The position numbers were made by a program, and so were the translations under genes. The notes under the pieces were generated by a model, which saw only the letters and a list, made by a program, of their open reading frames with translations, ran no database searches and was not told the origin of the DNA. A stretch of 35,705 nucleotides of DNA from Saccoglossus kowalevskii (taxonomy: Eukaryota; Hemichordata; Enteropneusta; Harrimaniidae): positions 233,028 to 268,732 of the forward strand of contig NW_003116948.1 of assembly GCF_000003605.2 (NCBI RefSeq), read 5' to 3'. Shown here piece after piece: positions 20,401-28,888 of this stretch; within the stretch, counting starts at the first letter, position 1, and each line of letters begins with the position of its first letter.

Positions 20401-23400
20401 CGGTGTTCGTTGCGCCACGTCTTGTTTGATATGGGACGCATAGCGACGTACACAGCGCGTGTAAAATACATTGTTTATTTACATGAAATTCGAACACGCG
20501 CTGCGCGACGACCACCGCCCTTTATTACTATGCTGGTTGTGACAAGCCCTCCTCATCGAAAAATATGTATAACCAAATGATGTCGTAAATTTATAAGTCC
20601 AAATGACAAATGGCTGACAAACATTTCACAAGTTATGCCACAATGATTCAAAGCAAACAACTAATATACTTCAAGAGAGAAAGAAATAAAAAAAAACAAA
20701 TACGCCGCAGTACTTAGTCAAATCAGTAAGAAAAGAACATAATATGGACGTTAAAGCGGGGGAGTCGTCACCTGCGCATGCATCAGATGGCCATAGCGTG
20801 TCATTATTTACAAACAAGCGTCTACCCATGAGCCTCTTGCGTCTTTAGCGTGTTTTGTTATCGTCGCTTGAGACTCAATTCCCGCGCGTGCGCAGGTGAC
20901 GAACCTCCCGCTTAAAACATCAAGTGATTTATACACAAAATCGGGTGACTGTATTTAGAGTAAATTTTGGCAAATGATAGATACAACTAGGATGACCTAG
21001 GGTGACATGCGATAAATATCACCTTGAAGTCTCGCGAGAAGTCGCGAAAAGCAAAATAAACTGTGAGGGGAATGGTTTAGTATACGATTAGCAACAGGTG
21101 GTTTACTTATATTGTACTTAGCGTATGTTTCCGTGCACGTGAAATCTCGCGTGATTACAGTGACCATGTATAGATATGGTCGATGTAAGCCCTTCTCTAG
21201 TATCCGCCTTCGATGCCGGTATAATTTCAGGGATGGGATGTAATATATGTCTACACCTGTGGTCCGCCAGAAAGAGATTACTTGCTTGCTTGCTAACAGC
21301 TGGTTCACTAACATTCTTTTTTTTCATCTTAAAAATAATCTCCCCATCTGTTCAGGTACAATTCTGGTAACATAAGGAAGTGGATTTTGTTTTTTTACAG
21401 CATGTGACGTGAACTTTGACCCACCGGAGCATGGTTCTTTTAGGAACAACCCTACGTCAGTCGACACCTACGGTGTGCTGTTTATCGAGTGTGACCAGAA
21501 CTACACGTTGTCAGGACAGTCATCGCTCTTTTGTATGGGCAGTTTCTTTCTCTCACTGAACTTGCCAGACTGTGTTGGTAAGGGTATTTTTTGTTTATTT
21601 TGGGCTGCCTTTAAATCAAATAATACGCTTCTCGCGCCGGGCCGTGTTTGATATGGATTCCATGCAATGTCATACACTGAAGTCAACTAAGGCATGTACG
21701 TCATATTTTATTTATAAATCGAAATAAGTACGAGCCCGTGCACTGACGTTGGCTTTTGTAACGCGTTCTATTTCATATAATGAAGGTTCGTACTGACCGA
21801 CCGAGCCAATCGTCTCGTTTATTTTGAACATAAACCATATTGTCTATGCTTTGGATAAAACATATTTCAGTGGAGTTTGTATATTTTTTATAAACACATT
21901 CGATTGTAAGTATAAATATACCCGTGTTGTATTGATTATGTGTTTGTAAATCGAACGCGCATTTCACGCCGCGCCAACTATAACGCTTTAATCAACCAAG
22001 ACTCCCTTATAACAAAATGTTATTTCTCTTACGCCATCCTTTACATAATTATGGCTTATTAATCTGTGATTGGCTCAATTTCTATTTGATCTGAATAACA
22101 ATATACTCATGTACTCGCGACAGACGATGGTCTAAAAAGGTGACTATTCCAATCAATCAATCAATCAATCGATTAGTCAGCGTGGTGGTGCCCTCTGGTG
22201 GTGATATCAGGTCCAAGTTACCAAAGAATTACGCTCGAGTTTAGACTGCTGATCCCGTATTCATTCTTTTTCAGCCAACTGCGCAGATCCTGGCGCACCT
22301 GAAGCCGGCAGTCGTTCTCCTGACCCTACCCAGCCACACAATTTGTATAGACATGGTGACGTCATTGATTTTCAATGCGACAGAGGATCCAGTCAGCAGG
22401 GGGCGCCCTCTTCCACATGCACGGACGGAGAATGGAACCCTGTAAACGTACCCCCTCCTTGTCAAGGTAGGAAAACTCATTTGTAATATCATCTTTTACG
22501 CATACTGTGTTGTCGATTCTTTGCGCCGTTCCACTCGCTATAGCTCTCTCTAGTAACGCCCAGATGCATGTAACCTTTAATTGCGGCCAGCCTTTGGCCG
22601 TAAAACCAATCACAGAAGTTCACGTGATCACGTGTGCAACCGTGCTTTCAATCGAACCAATGACCAACGAGCATTATATTTTCCTGAGAACACTCGTAAC
22701 GTATGTATGCCTCTAAACAGGCATCGAGATATTACCGCCATCGTACCTACGCGTTATTATGATCAGGTATAGTCGGTCGGACACTACACAGAGACTGGCC
22801 TACAAATACTGCCTGTTTGCGGTTGTGATGATGGCTTACACGTATTATTAGTAAATATTCACAATCAACAACTTAGAAAAGAAACTACACTTATATATAT
22901 ATATATATATAGAGATAATCTATCGTGTATTCACCGTAGCTGTGCATTTCAAACGCTAACCATTTCTTGATTTCAGCATAGGGATGCGTTTCTTATAGCT
23001 ATACCGTCATTTCTACTGGGGGAATATCGAAAAATATCTTGTACTGGTGCTTGACAAACTGCTCTGGCAATACTGGCCTAGACAATACCAACATGGATAC
23101 TACCTCACCCCACATGCATTTAACAGTAGACCACGTGCACGTTTACCCCCTTTATTACATCTCGTCGTGCAGTATAAACTGCGCCCTCTAGCGGCTAAGT
23201 AACTATGTGACGTCAAAATGGCGTCTTCCTTTCCTTGTTTACGTCACAGAGTCGCTTCGTCTACATAGGTCGCTATTTATAGAACCACAGTCCCTCTATC
23301 CCTCTATAGAGGGACTGTGATAGAACAGTTGTATTATGTTTAACGTGCTATTTACTTTTCAACAGCTGATTGTGGTGACCCTGGTACCCCAGTTAACGGA

Positions 23401-26400
23401 CACCAACTAGAGGGCGGCAGTTATCTACATAACGGCATTGTACAATTTGCATGTGATGCTGGTATATTGGTAGGTTATTCTTCAACCACGTGTAATAACG
23501 GCGTATGGAGCCATGTCACGCCCTCATGCGGAAGTAAGTACACTATTATTTTGTTTTCCATGGAATGCGTTGGCACGTATTTTGTATACCTACTATCTAA
23601 GTGTTGTCGGCAAAATTTTGTTGAAAGTCCTTTCAATTTTAAGTATATCACATGCAAGTATATAAATAAGTATATAAATAAATAATAAAATTACATTCGT
23701 TGGGTCAAAGGTCAAATTTAAGCTTGTATCAAGTTAAATAAATTATGAGCAAAAATAGCAAGGTTATACGTGAGAGTATTAGTATTACTTGACACAATTT
23801 TACAACCACGTTATCCATTGTGGAATTGGGTGGTGTATAACCAATTTGGTATATATATATATTGTTCTTCATGGGTTTCATGAAGAGGGCAAGCGAGTAT
23901 AAAGTGAAATTCCTTCTGTGTTACTAACGAATTACAAAATGCATGTTTCAGCATCCAAACCCTGTGTTCTGCCCTCCTCGGCTGCTAACCCATGACTCGA
24001 GCATTTAATCAGTTGTTTCCAACGTTAATTAAATATCTGCGTATCTAGCCTTTGACCCCTGAACCACACCCAACAAAATCAACGGTCGACGACTAATTTG
24101 TTATTATTTCTGCTGATTTCAATTTGGTAACTCGCTTTTCACCTTTATTTAGAACTTTTTTCAATAACTTTAACCTGTAGCTGATGCATCTACCAGTTGT
24201 AGATAGGGAAACAGGAAAGCTGTCACATTCTCCTAAAGCAGCTACACCAGGAGAGGATGATTCCAAAAACACCTCAAATGAATTCTTTCTAATACCTACT
24301 GCGACAAGTAATTGTTGTTTTGACAACGTACATAGCGTCACATATTGCACGTTCTAAATCTGCTTCCGATGATAGCGAACACAGAAAACGGGTCCAGAAT
24401 GTTTTGAAATGTTTTGTGTGTTGCCTTGACAACCGTCCGTTTCAATAACTCAACAACTATTTTAGAGTCACCATTCTCTCTAAAGTTTTACTAATATGGC
24501 CGCCGTTTTTAAAATGGGGGAAATCCCACCATTGCTTGCATGTGCATAGATGGTTCTGTTAAATATTCTCACCATGTAGTCTGAAAGCAGTTTGAACTGA
24601 CCATCTGACTAATGTGTTTTCGTTCGTCTAAAACTGTTATAGCAATATCGAAATCTCATCCAAACTTCCACTAACCATCTTTTAGTTCATCTATATACAT
24701 TCTGACCTGCGATAACTGAACGAAGACAATTCCGTTCATGGTTGTGTAGTTAATCATTTATAAGAATATAGTAAAATTGTACTTCTAATAACGGTCTTGG
24801 ACAACGATACCGTGTAGTCGCAAAGAGGCGCAATTTATTGTAAACCGTGCAGCACGGACATTATAGTCTATTACATTAAGAACGTTGGCTCAAAAACAGA
24901 TTCACTGACTAGAGGTTGAAAAAAACATTATTTTTTGTCTACTTTGATCTGTTTTACCATTTAAAAAGTTATCAGAAGGAATCACCACGTGTACTGTAGA
25001 TTATACTAGTAGTTTGTATACTAGTAGGAATGTTTGTTTTCACTCCTTAGCCGTAATTATCCACAGCGTTGTGGTCATGGTAACATCGGGAGGAGACTTG
25101 AAAAGCGATGACGTTAATAACATCACCGTTGACGCAATCGTGACGTCAAGCTCTCTTGGGACTGATATCAGCGGCAGTGGGTTGTGGGATATTGAAATCT
25201 ACCTACAAGACTCCAACGGCGACAACTACACCGTTGACTCGCCGACGCTGAGTTCAGACGAAAGTAATCAGACACTCCTAAGCGGCGGTGAAATAAGGTT
25301 CAACGATATAGAGTTTTCGGTTAACGGGAGTGAAATACCATGCTCGGATAGTTTAGAAGTGTGCGTCATTCTGCGAAAGGGAATCTCACCGAATCCCGAT
25401 TTTGAACTGAGTGGTGTTCAGAATGAAATAAGCTTAACGGGATGCCAGTCTGTAACCTGTGGTAAGTTAGGGGGCACGGTTGTAAAAGTGCGTCTCCATC
25501 ATTCATATGTGTGTACCCACACAACAAGCCGGTGCAAGTAACAAACGTGTTAATTTTAAATATCTATATTGCGGTGCCATGACGCGGTAATAGGAGTAGA
25601 AGCTTTTCACCATTCAAATTCGCCAAAAAAAGGTAAATTTACTCGGACCCGTACCCACTGTGCAATTCTGAATTTCTCAACTACTAACAGAAGATACTGT
25701 TGCTGTATGTAATGGCGCATTTCTCTTCTGGTACTTCAGTAGTTAACTCGTATAGTTACCGGTATTATTATCACACACCGTCGAAATAAGTCATACAAAA
25801 GTATCTTGTGTTGTAAACAGCGGTATTCTATCGACAGGCACTTGTCAGGATCCCGGTTCGCCGGTGAACGGACGACAGGAAACAGGCGCTAGCTTTGTGA
25901 ACGGGGGTGTCGTAGAATTTGTATGTGATCTTGGTATACTGGTGGGAACCAATCAAATCACTTGTTACGACGGCGAGTGGAATGACGTCATTCCTTCATG
26001 TGCAAGTAAGTTAAAAAAGAAAGAATCCAGAAATGATCTTAATCGGTGTCTTTTAATGCGTAATTCATTCACATATTTTGTATTTCAGTCGTTATAATTA
26101 ATAACGTCATGGTCACAGTCACATCAAGTAATGAACTCAACGGAAATGGCATCAATGACGTGTTTCTCAATATTGCTGCGACGTCAAGCATTCTTGGGTC
26201 TGACGTCACAGGTACTGATCTCTGGGGGCTTGAAGTGTTTCTACAAAACACCGAAGGTGACATGAACGTGCCGTTTGTACCACAACTGACGTCAGAGGAG
26301 GCCGGCCAGAGGCTTTCCCCCGGGGACCAGATACTGTTTAATGGCATTCAGTATACAGTTGATGGTAGCCAGATACCATGTGACGAAACCTTAGAAGTTT

Positions 26401-28875
26401 GCGTAACTCTGAAAAAGGGAAATTCACCGAGTCCGAATTTTGTGCTCAGCGGTGATCCCGACGATGAGGCACTCACCGGGTGTCAATCTATGTCCTGCGG
26501 TGAGTAACTGTTGTGTTTTGTGTAATAAGTATTGTTGTTTAACCAAGTTCTACAAACCAAACAGAAATTTTTCTTGACAATTCACAAAATGAGACGCCCA
26601 CCGGAAATTCGGATCTCCAAATTCTGTACTGAATTATTTAATTTATACAAAAAGTTATTTCCACAATAAAATATAAATATTCAAAAAAACAGGATCTTTC
26701 ACCAAATTTGACTGAACATTATCCGTCATTCAATTTGAAAATAAGGTTCAGTTGACCAGAAGTTCTGTCCATAGATTAGGGTGACCCTGTGCGAAGAAAA
26801 GTGACTACATTAAAATTCTGATAAATAAACGAAAGAGATTTTTATAAATTTCAAGTTTCTCAACAAGTTTCCACCTTGTTACGTATGACGATGCTTACGT
26901 AAGTACAAACAAACAACTCTCCCTATCTGAGCTAACATCTTTTGCTTGGCGGCAGACGACAGTTTCAACGAATGTCAATTACATGTATGGCTACTTGTAA
27001 ACATTACAGATGTCGACGAGTGTCAGGACCCAGACATCTGTCCGCCACCAAACCACGTCTGCGAAAATGTACCCGGCACTTTCTATTGCCGATGCGCGGG
27101 AGGATACAGTGGTGAAGACTGCCACGTCACCGATAACTGTGTGCCGGTAAACCCATGCCAGAACGAGGGCAACTGTACGTCATCACTGAATTCATACCAG
27201 TGTCAATGCGCCTCTGGGTTCGGAGGAATTGACTGCGGTGAGGAAATTGATTATTGCGACCCCAATCCTTGCCAGAACGCCTCCATCTGCAAGAATTCGA
27301 CATTTGGTTACAAATGTGAGTGCCGTTTGGGTTTCGAAGGAGATGTTTGCAACGAGACAGGTAAGACCATTAATTTTGGAAAGGACTGGTGAAAAAATAG
27401 TAAAACAAATTCCAGCGACTTTTTAAAAAAAAAAAATGGATTAAAACGGGGGAGTGGTCACCTGCGCATGCGCCAGGTGTCCATAGCGTCTCATTGTTTA
27501 TATGCAAGTGTCTACCCATGAGCCTTTGTGTTTTTAGCGTGTGTTGTTATCGTCGCTTGGGACTCAATTCCCGCGCCTGCGCAGGTGACGACCCTCCCGC
27601 TTTAAACTGCACTAAAATGTCATTTATTGTAAAAGATAGTCGAAACAACATATTTTTCTGCGAGTAACATTGGAATTTCTTCTGACTGAGGACGTATATA
27701 AATTGTTACAGTAAATAATATATTACTCATTCTTAGTGCCTTACTTCACCGTATGTCCAGAAGGGGAAACTCGGGTGTACACCCTGGAGGCCAATTCGAC
27801 ACACGCGTACGTCAATATCACCCTCGCTGCTGAAGACTGGCTACAGAGAAACTTGACAGTCGAAAGCGTTGGCCACGACGTAACTCTTCCTGGAACAGTT
27901 GAGTTTTCGATGGATTTTCGGCACGGGAGAGAAGTCTGGTTCCGAGCAACTGATGAAAATAGAAATATCGCCTACTGTGTGTTTATGCTACAACTAATTG
28001 GTGAGTCGAATTTCGATATCGTTGCGTTCATAAAATCTACTTCTAACGGGTTGTCCGTGAGTCATAACCTCCCTCATGACACAATGAACTTTCGTTTTAA
28101 CCGGATTAAGATGTTTTGACTGTTTTTTTACAGATGCCGAGCCCCCAGATATCACATGCCCGGTCAACGTCTTCCTGACGACGACCAGAACAAGCGATGC
28201 GGCAGTTTGGCCTCTGGCAACAGCTCACGACAACATCGGGCTCCATCCCATAAAACCAATCACGTACAACAGACAGAATGGATCCGAGTTGTTTGCTGGT
28301 GAACAGCGCCACCATGTGACGGCAACTGCGACGGATTCTTCTGAGAACACAGCCTCTTGTAATTTCACGGTCAGTTTGAGGAAAACAGGTGAGCAAATAA
28401 TCTTAGCGGCAGATTTTACTTTGATTTCTTTCTTAATTTAACATATACAAAAACGAGTCAGATGAAGAATCACCATGCAATGTACATTGCCAACAACAAA
28501 CTTCCAGTTGAGCTAACCAGTGATTCCTGCAAACTATATCAACCAATCACAAAACAGCAAACACCACACCACTCTTCATTTCTTCCTTTTTTTTCAGAAG
28601 AACCGCCGAAAACATCGCCACTAACAGCCATCATAGCAGGCAGCATTCTCGGCATTGTCGCCCTCATTATAATCGTTGTTTTTATCAGTGTCTTGATATG
28701 CCATCGTAGAACAGCTCACGATGACAGCAAGGCGTATATGCATGACAGATCTCGCCATTTTCAGGACCAGATTGACATGAAGGCACAAAACAGAAGTAAT
28801 TATTACGGTCAGGGACAACAACAGACTTCTCACAATGGCACATTCGACAACCCAACAATTGACATTCACCGGTGA
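17349..28875 (+). CDS. CCP/EGF/HYR type I membrane protein (gene)
   Basis: Eleven coding exons: 17349-17430, 21401-21577, 22275-22466, 23366-23533, 25051-25461, 25838-26005, 26089-26499, 27010-27360, 27737-28000, 28134-28388 and 28598-28875. They sum to 2757 nt, a multiple of three, giving 918 residues. All ten introns are phase 1, as expected of shuffled extracellular modules. Order by residue: signal peptide 1-27; CCP 28-87, 87-151, 151-207; unknown module X 207-344; CCP 344-400; X 400-537; three EGF 537-654; two HYR 654-827; transmembrane helix about 835-860; tail to 918. CCP, EGF and HYR modules mediate adhesion or complement-like binding, so a cell-surface adhesion or recognition role is likely. 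The ligand is unknown and no named orthologue was recognised. An alternative or extra exon in the long introns cannot be excluded. Confidence 0.85.
18288..19073 (+). repeat. Large direct repeat, copy 1
   Basis: AT-rich. It begins ACTTATAATTTAATGTTTTA and ends around TTTAGGAAATTACTAGATTG. Most of it is repeated at 19300-19829. The middle (about 18660-18975) is much longer than in copy 2. It has no coding capacity or terminal repeats typical of LTRs. Confidence 0.85.
19300..19829 (+). repeat. Large direct repeat, copy 2 (internally shortened)
   Basis: Colinear with 18288-19073, sharing long blocks such as TAATGCAGAGATAATGAGTA and CATAGGCGTTTGTTAAGTAT. About 260 bases of the middle are missing, and small indels and substitutions are scattered through it. 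The divergence implies an old tandem duplication separated by about 225 bases. Confidence 0.85.
20395..20523. mobile_element. GC-rich foldback/MITE-like element
   Basis: The outer arms AAAGCGCGGTGTTCGTTGCG and, in reverse complement, AAAGGGCGGTGGTCGTCGCG form an imperfect terminal repeat. A perfect inner inverted repeat CAGCGCGTGT (20453-20462) / ACACGCGCTG (20494-20503) is nested inside. It is about 129 bp with no coding capacity. The element stands out as GC-rich within an AT-rich intron. Target duplication is unclear. Confidence 0.55.
20751..20915 (+). mobile_element. Complete M1 MITE with TTAA ends
   Basis: Flanked by TTAA on both sides (20751-20754 and 20912-20915), 165 bp. The left repeat AGCGGGGGAGTCGTCACCTG pairs with the right end CAGGTGACGAACCTCCCGC; both include CACCTGCGCA. 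TTAA target sites are typical of piggyBac transposons, so this may be a piggyBac-mobilised MITE. It has no coding capacity. Confidence 0.8.
21401..21577 (+). CDS. CCP/sushi domain 1 exon, tryptophan lost
   Basis: Acceptor TTTTTTACAG, donor GTAAGG. Four cysteines are in sushi spacing (ACDVNFDPPEHG, IECDQNYTL, LFCMGS, PDC). The near-invariant tryptophan between the third and fourth cysteine is replaced (CMGSFFLSLNLPDC), so this is a divergent CCP module. It directly follows the signal peptide. Confidence 0.8.
22149..22173 (+). repeat. AATC tetranucleotide repeat
   Basis: About six CAAT/AATC units in an intron, 15 bases before a CTCF-like site. Confidence 0.85.
22188..22201 (-). promoter_or_regulatory. 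CTCF-consensus-like site A
   Basis: On the minus strand CCACCAGAGGGCAC matches the vertebrate/insect CTCF core CCASYAGRKGGCRS at all 14 positions. It is intronic, 74 bases before the CCP2 exon. Confidence 0.45.
22275..22466 (+). CDS. CCP/sushi domain 2 exon
   Basis: Acceptor TTTTTCAG, donor GTAGGA. It contains ANCADPGAPEAGSR, IDFQCDRG, SSTCTDGEWNPV and PPCQ: four cysteines plus the conserved EW before the last cysteine. The loop after the first cysteine is longer than in the other copies. Phase 1 at both ends. Confidence 0.85.
22393..22406 (+). promoter_or_regulatory. CTCF-consensus-like site B (within CCP2 exon)
   Basis: TCAGCAGGGGGCGC matches 13 of 14 positions of CCASYAGRKGGCRS on the plus strand. 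It overlaps coding sequence, so it could be coincidental. Confidence 0.3.
22891..22911 (+). repeat. TA dinucleotide repeat
   Basis: About ten TA units within the intron between CCP2 and CCP3. Confidence 0.9.
23181..23194 (-). promoter_or_regulatory. CTCF-consensus-like site C
   Basis: On the minus strand CCGCTAGAGGGCGC matches 13 of 14 positions of the CTCF core. It is intronic. Confidence 0.4.
23286..23319. repeat. 14 bp hairpin of the CACAGTCCCTC family
   Basis: CACAGTCCCTCTAT and ATAGAGGGACTGTG form a perfect stem with a 6-base loop. The arms are shared with 3568-3596 and 14538-14548. It lies in the intron before the CCP3 exon. Confidence 0.75.
23366..23533 (+). CDS. CCP/sushi domain 3 exon
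   Basis: Acceptor TTTCAACAG, donor GTAAGT, 168 nt. Canonical CCP: ADCGDPGTPVNG, VQFACDAGILVG, TTCNNGVWSHVTPSCG. It is the same length as the CCP4 exon (25838-26005) and very similar to it (DPGxPVNG, CDxGILVG). It is the first half of a duplicated CCP+X exon pair. Confidence 0.9.
23404..23417 (+). promoter_or_regulatory. CTCF-consensus-like site D (within CCP3 exon)
   Basis: CAACTAGAGGGCGG matches 13 of 14 positions of CCASYAGRKGGCRS. It overlaps coding sequence, so it could be coincidental. Confidence 0.3.
23534..25050 (+). other. Intron between the CCP3 and X1 exons
   Basis: About 1.5 kb. No further exon was recognised. A minus-strand open frame at 24093-24350 has no identifiable domain. 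Confidence 0.6.
25051..25461 (+). CDS. Unrecognised 137-residue module X, copy 1
   Basis: Acceptor ACTCCTTAG, donor GTAAGT, 411 nt, phase 1 both ends. It begins VIIHSVVVMVTS and includes SSLGTDISGSGLWDIEIYLQ, IPCSDSLEVCVILRKG and LTGCQSVTCG. There are four cysteines (CX6C near residue 100, CX3C at the end) and alternating hydrophobic strands that suggest a beta-sandwich. It has four N-glycosylation sequons (NIT, NYT, NQT, NGS). I do not recognise the family. An internal acceptor at 25066 is possible, but the alignment with copy 2 supports 25051. Confidence 0.8.
25838..26005 (+). CDS. CCP/sushi domain 4 exon
   Basis: Acceptor ATCGACAG, donor GTAAGT, 168 nt. GTCQDPGSPVNG, VEFVCDLGILVG and ITCYDGEWNDVIPSCA give the four cysteines and the Trp. 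It is the closest relative of CCP3 in the window and lies only 83 bases before the second X exon. Confidence 0.9.
26089..26499 (+). CDS. Unrecognised 137-residue module X, copy 2
   Basis: Acceptor GTATTTCAG, donor GTGAGT, 411 nt, exactly the length of copy 1, and it aligns without gaps. Shared residues include VII, VTS, TSSxLG, LWxxExxLQ, IPC, LEVCVxLxKG, SPxPxF, LSG and LTGCQSxxCG. About half the positions look identical by eye. It lacks the N-glycosylation sequons of copy 1. It is followed by the EGF exon. Confidence 0.85.
27010..27360 (+). CDS. Three EGF-like domains in one exon
   Basis: Acceptor ACATTACAG, donor GTAAGA. EGF1 begins DVDECQDPDIC and has the calcium-binding N-terminus plus the Asn/Asp-hydroxylation pattern CENVPGTFYCRC. 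EGF2 is NPCQNEGNC...YQCQCASGFGG. EGF3 is NPCQNASIC...YKCECRLGFEG. Each has six cysteines. A longer reading opening at 26946 would insert non-EGF residues. The acceptor at 27008-27009 restores the standard DVDEC start in the correct phase. Confidence 0.9.
27441..27605 (+). mobile_element. Complete M1 MITE with TTAA ends (intronic)
   Basis: Flanked by TTAA (27441-27444 and 27602-27605), 165 bp, the same length as the 20751 copy. The left end AACGGGGGAGTGGTCACCTG pairs with the right end CAGGTGACGACCCTCCCGCT. It sits 80 bases after the EGF exon, so it is a recent passenger in the gene. Confidence 0.85.
27737..28000 (+). CDS. HYR domain 1 exon (divergent)
   Basis: Acceptor ATTCTTAG, donor GTGAGT, 264 nt. 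It starts VPYFTVCPEGETRVY and ends VWFRATDENRNIAYCVFML. The paired cysteines and the ATDxxxNxAxC block are the HYR (hyalin repeat, Ig-fold) hallmark. The middle is unusual for HYR and the PPxIxCP start is degenerate. Confidence 0.75.
28134..28388 (+). CDS. HYR domain 2 exon
   Basis: Acceptor TTTTTTTACAG, donor GTGAGC, 255 nt. EPPDITCPVNV at the start, AVWPLATAHDNIG in the middle and VTATATDSSENTASCNFTVS at the end match the HYR pattern closely. The domain is adhesion-associated and membrane-proximal here. Confidence 0.88.
28598..28875 (+). CDS. Transmembrane and cytoplasmic exon
   Basis: Acceptor CTTTTTTTTCAG. A short stalk (EEPPKTSP) leads into a hydrophobic helix AIIAGSILGIVALIIIVVFI followed by SVLICHRR, a stop-transfer signal with a membrane-edge Cys. 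The tail of about 55 residues is Gln/Asn/Tyr rich and ends FDNPTIDIHR. FDNPTI resembles the FxNPxY endocytic motif but lacks the Tyr. The stop is TGA at 28873-28875. Confidence 0.88.
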
Positions 28876-28882
28876 GGACACG

Positions 28883-28888
28883 AATAAA
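28883..28888 (+). terminator. AATAAA close after the CCP gene stop
   Basis: Only 7 bases after the stop. It would give an unusually short 3' UTR, so a later signal may be the one used. Confidence 0.3.

Larger units (their letters stand above)
17431..21400 (+). other. Intron 1 of the CCP gene
   Basis: About 4 kb. It holds a direct duplication (18288-19073 and 19300-19829), a GC-rich foldback element (20395-20523) and a complete M1 MITE (20751-20915). No other exon was recognised. Confidence 0.6.

Noticed and set aside
24093-24350. 85-codon minus-strand open frame containing ESSSPGVAALGECDSFP
   Set aside because: Looks protein-like in part but matches no family I know, has no splice context and lies in an intron of the CCP gene. 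It may be an old transposon remnant.
26069-26347. Minus-strand open frame opposite the X2 exon
   Set aside because: Shadow of the real exon.
26946-27009. Upstream extension of the EGF exon (NECQLHVWLL...)
   Set aside because: It is open in frame but adds non-EGF residues. The acceptor at 27008-27009 gives the standard DVDEC start in phase.
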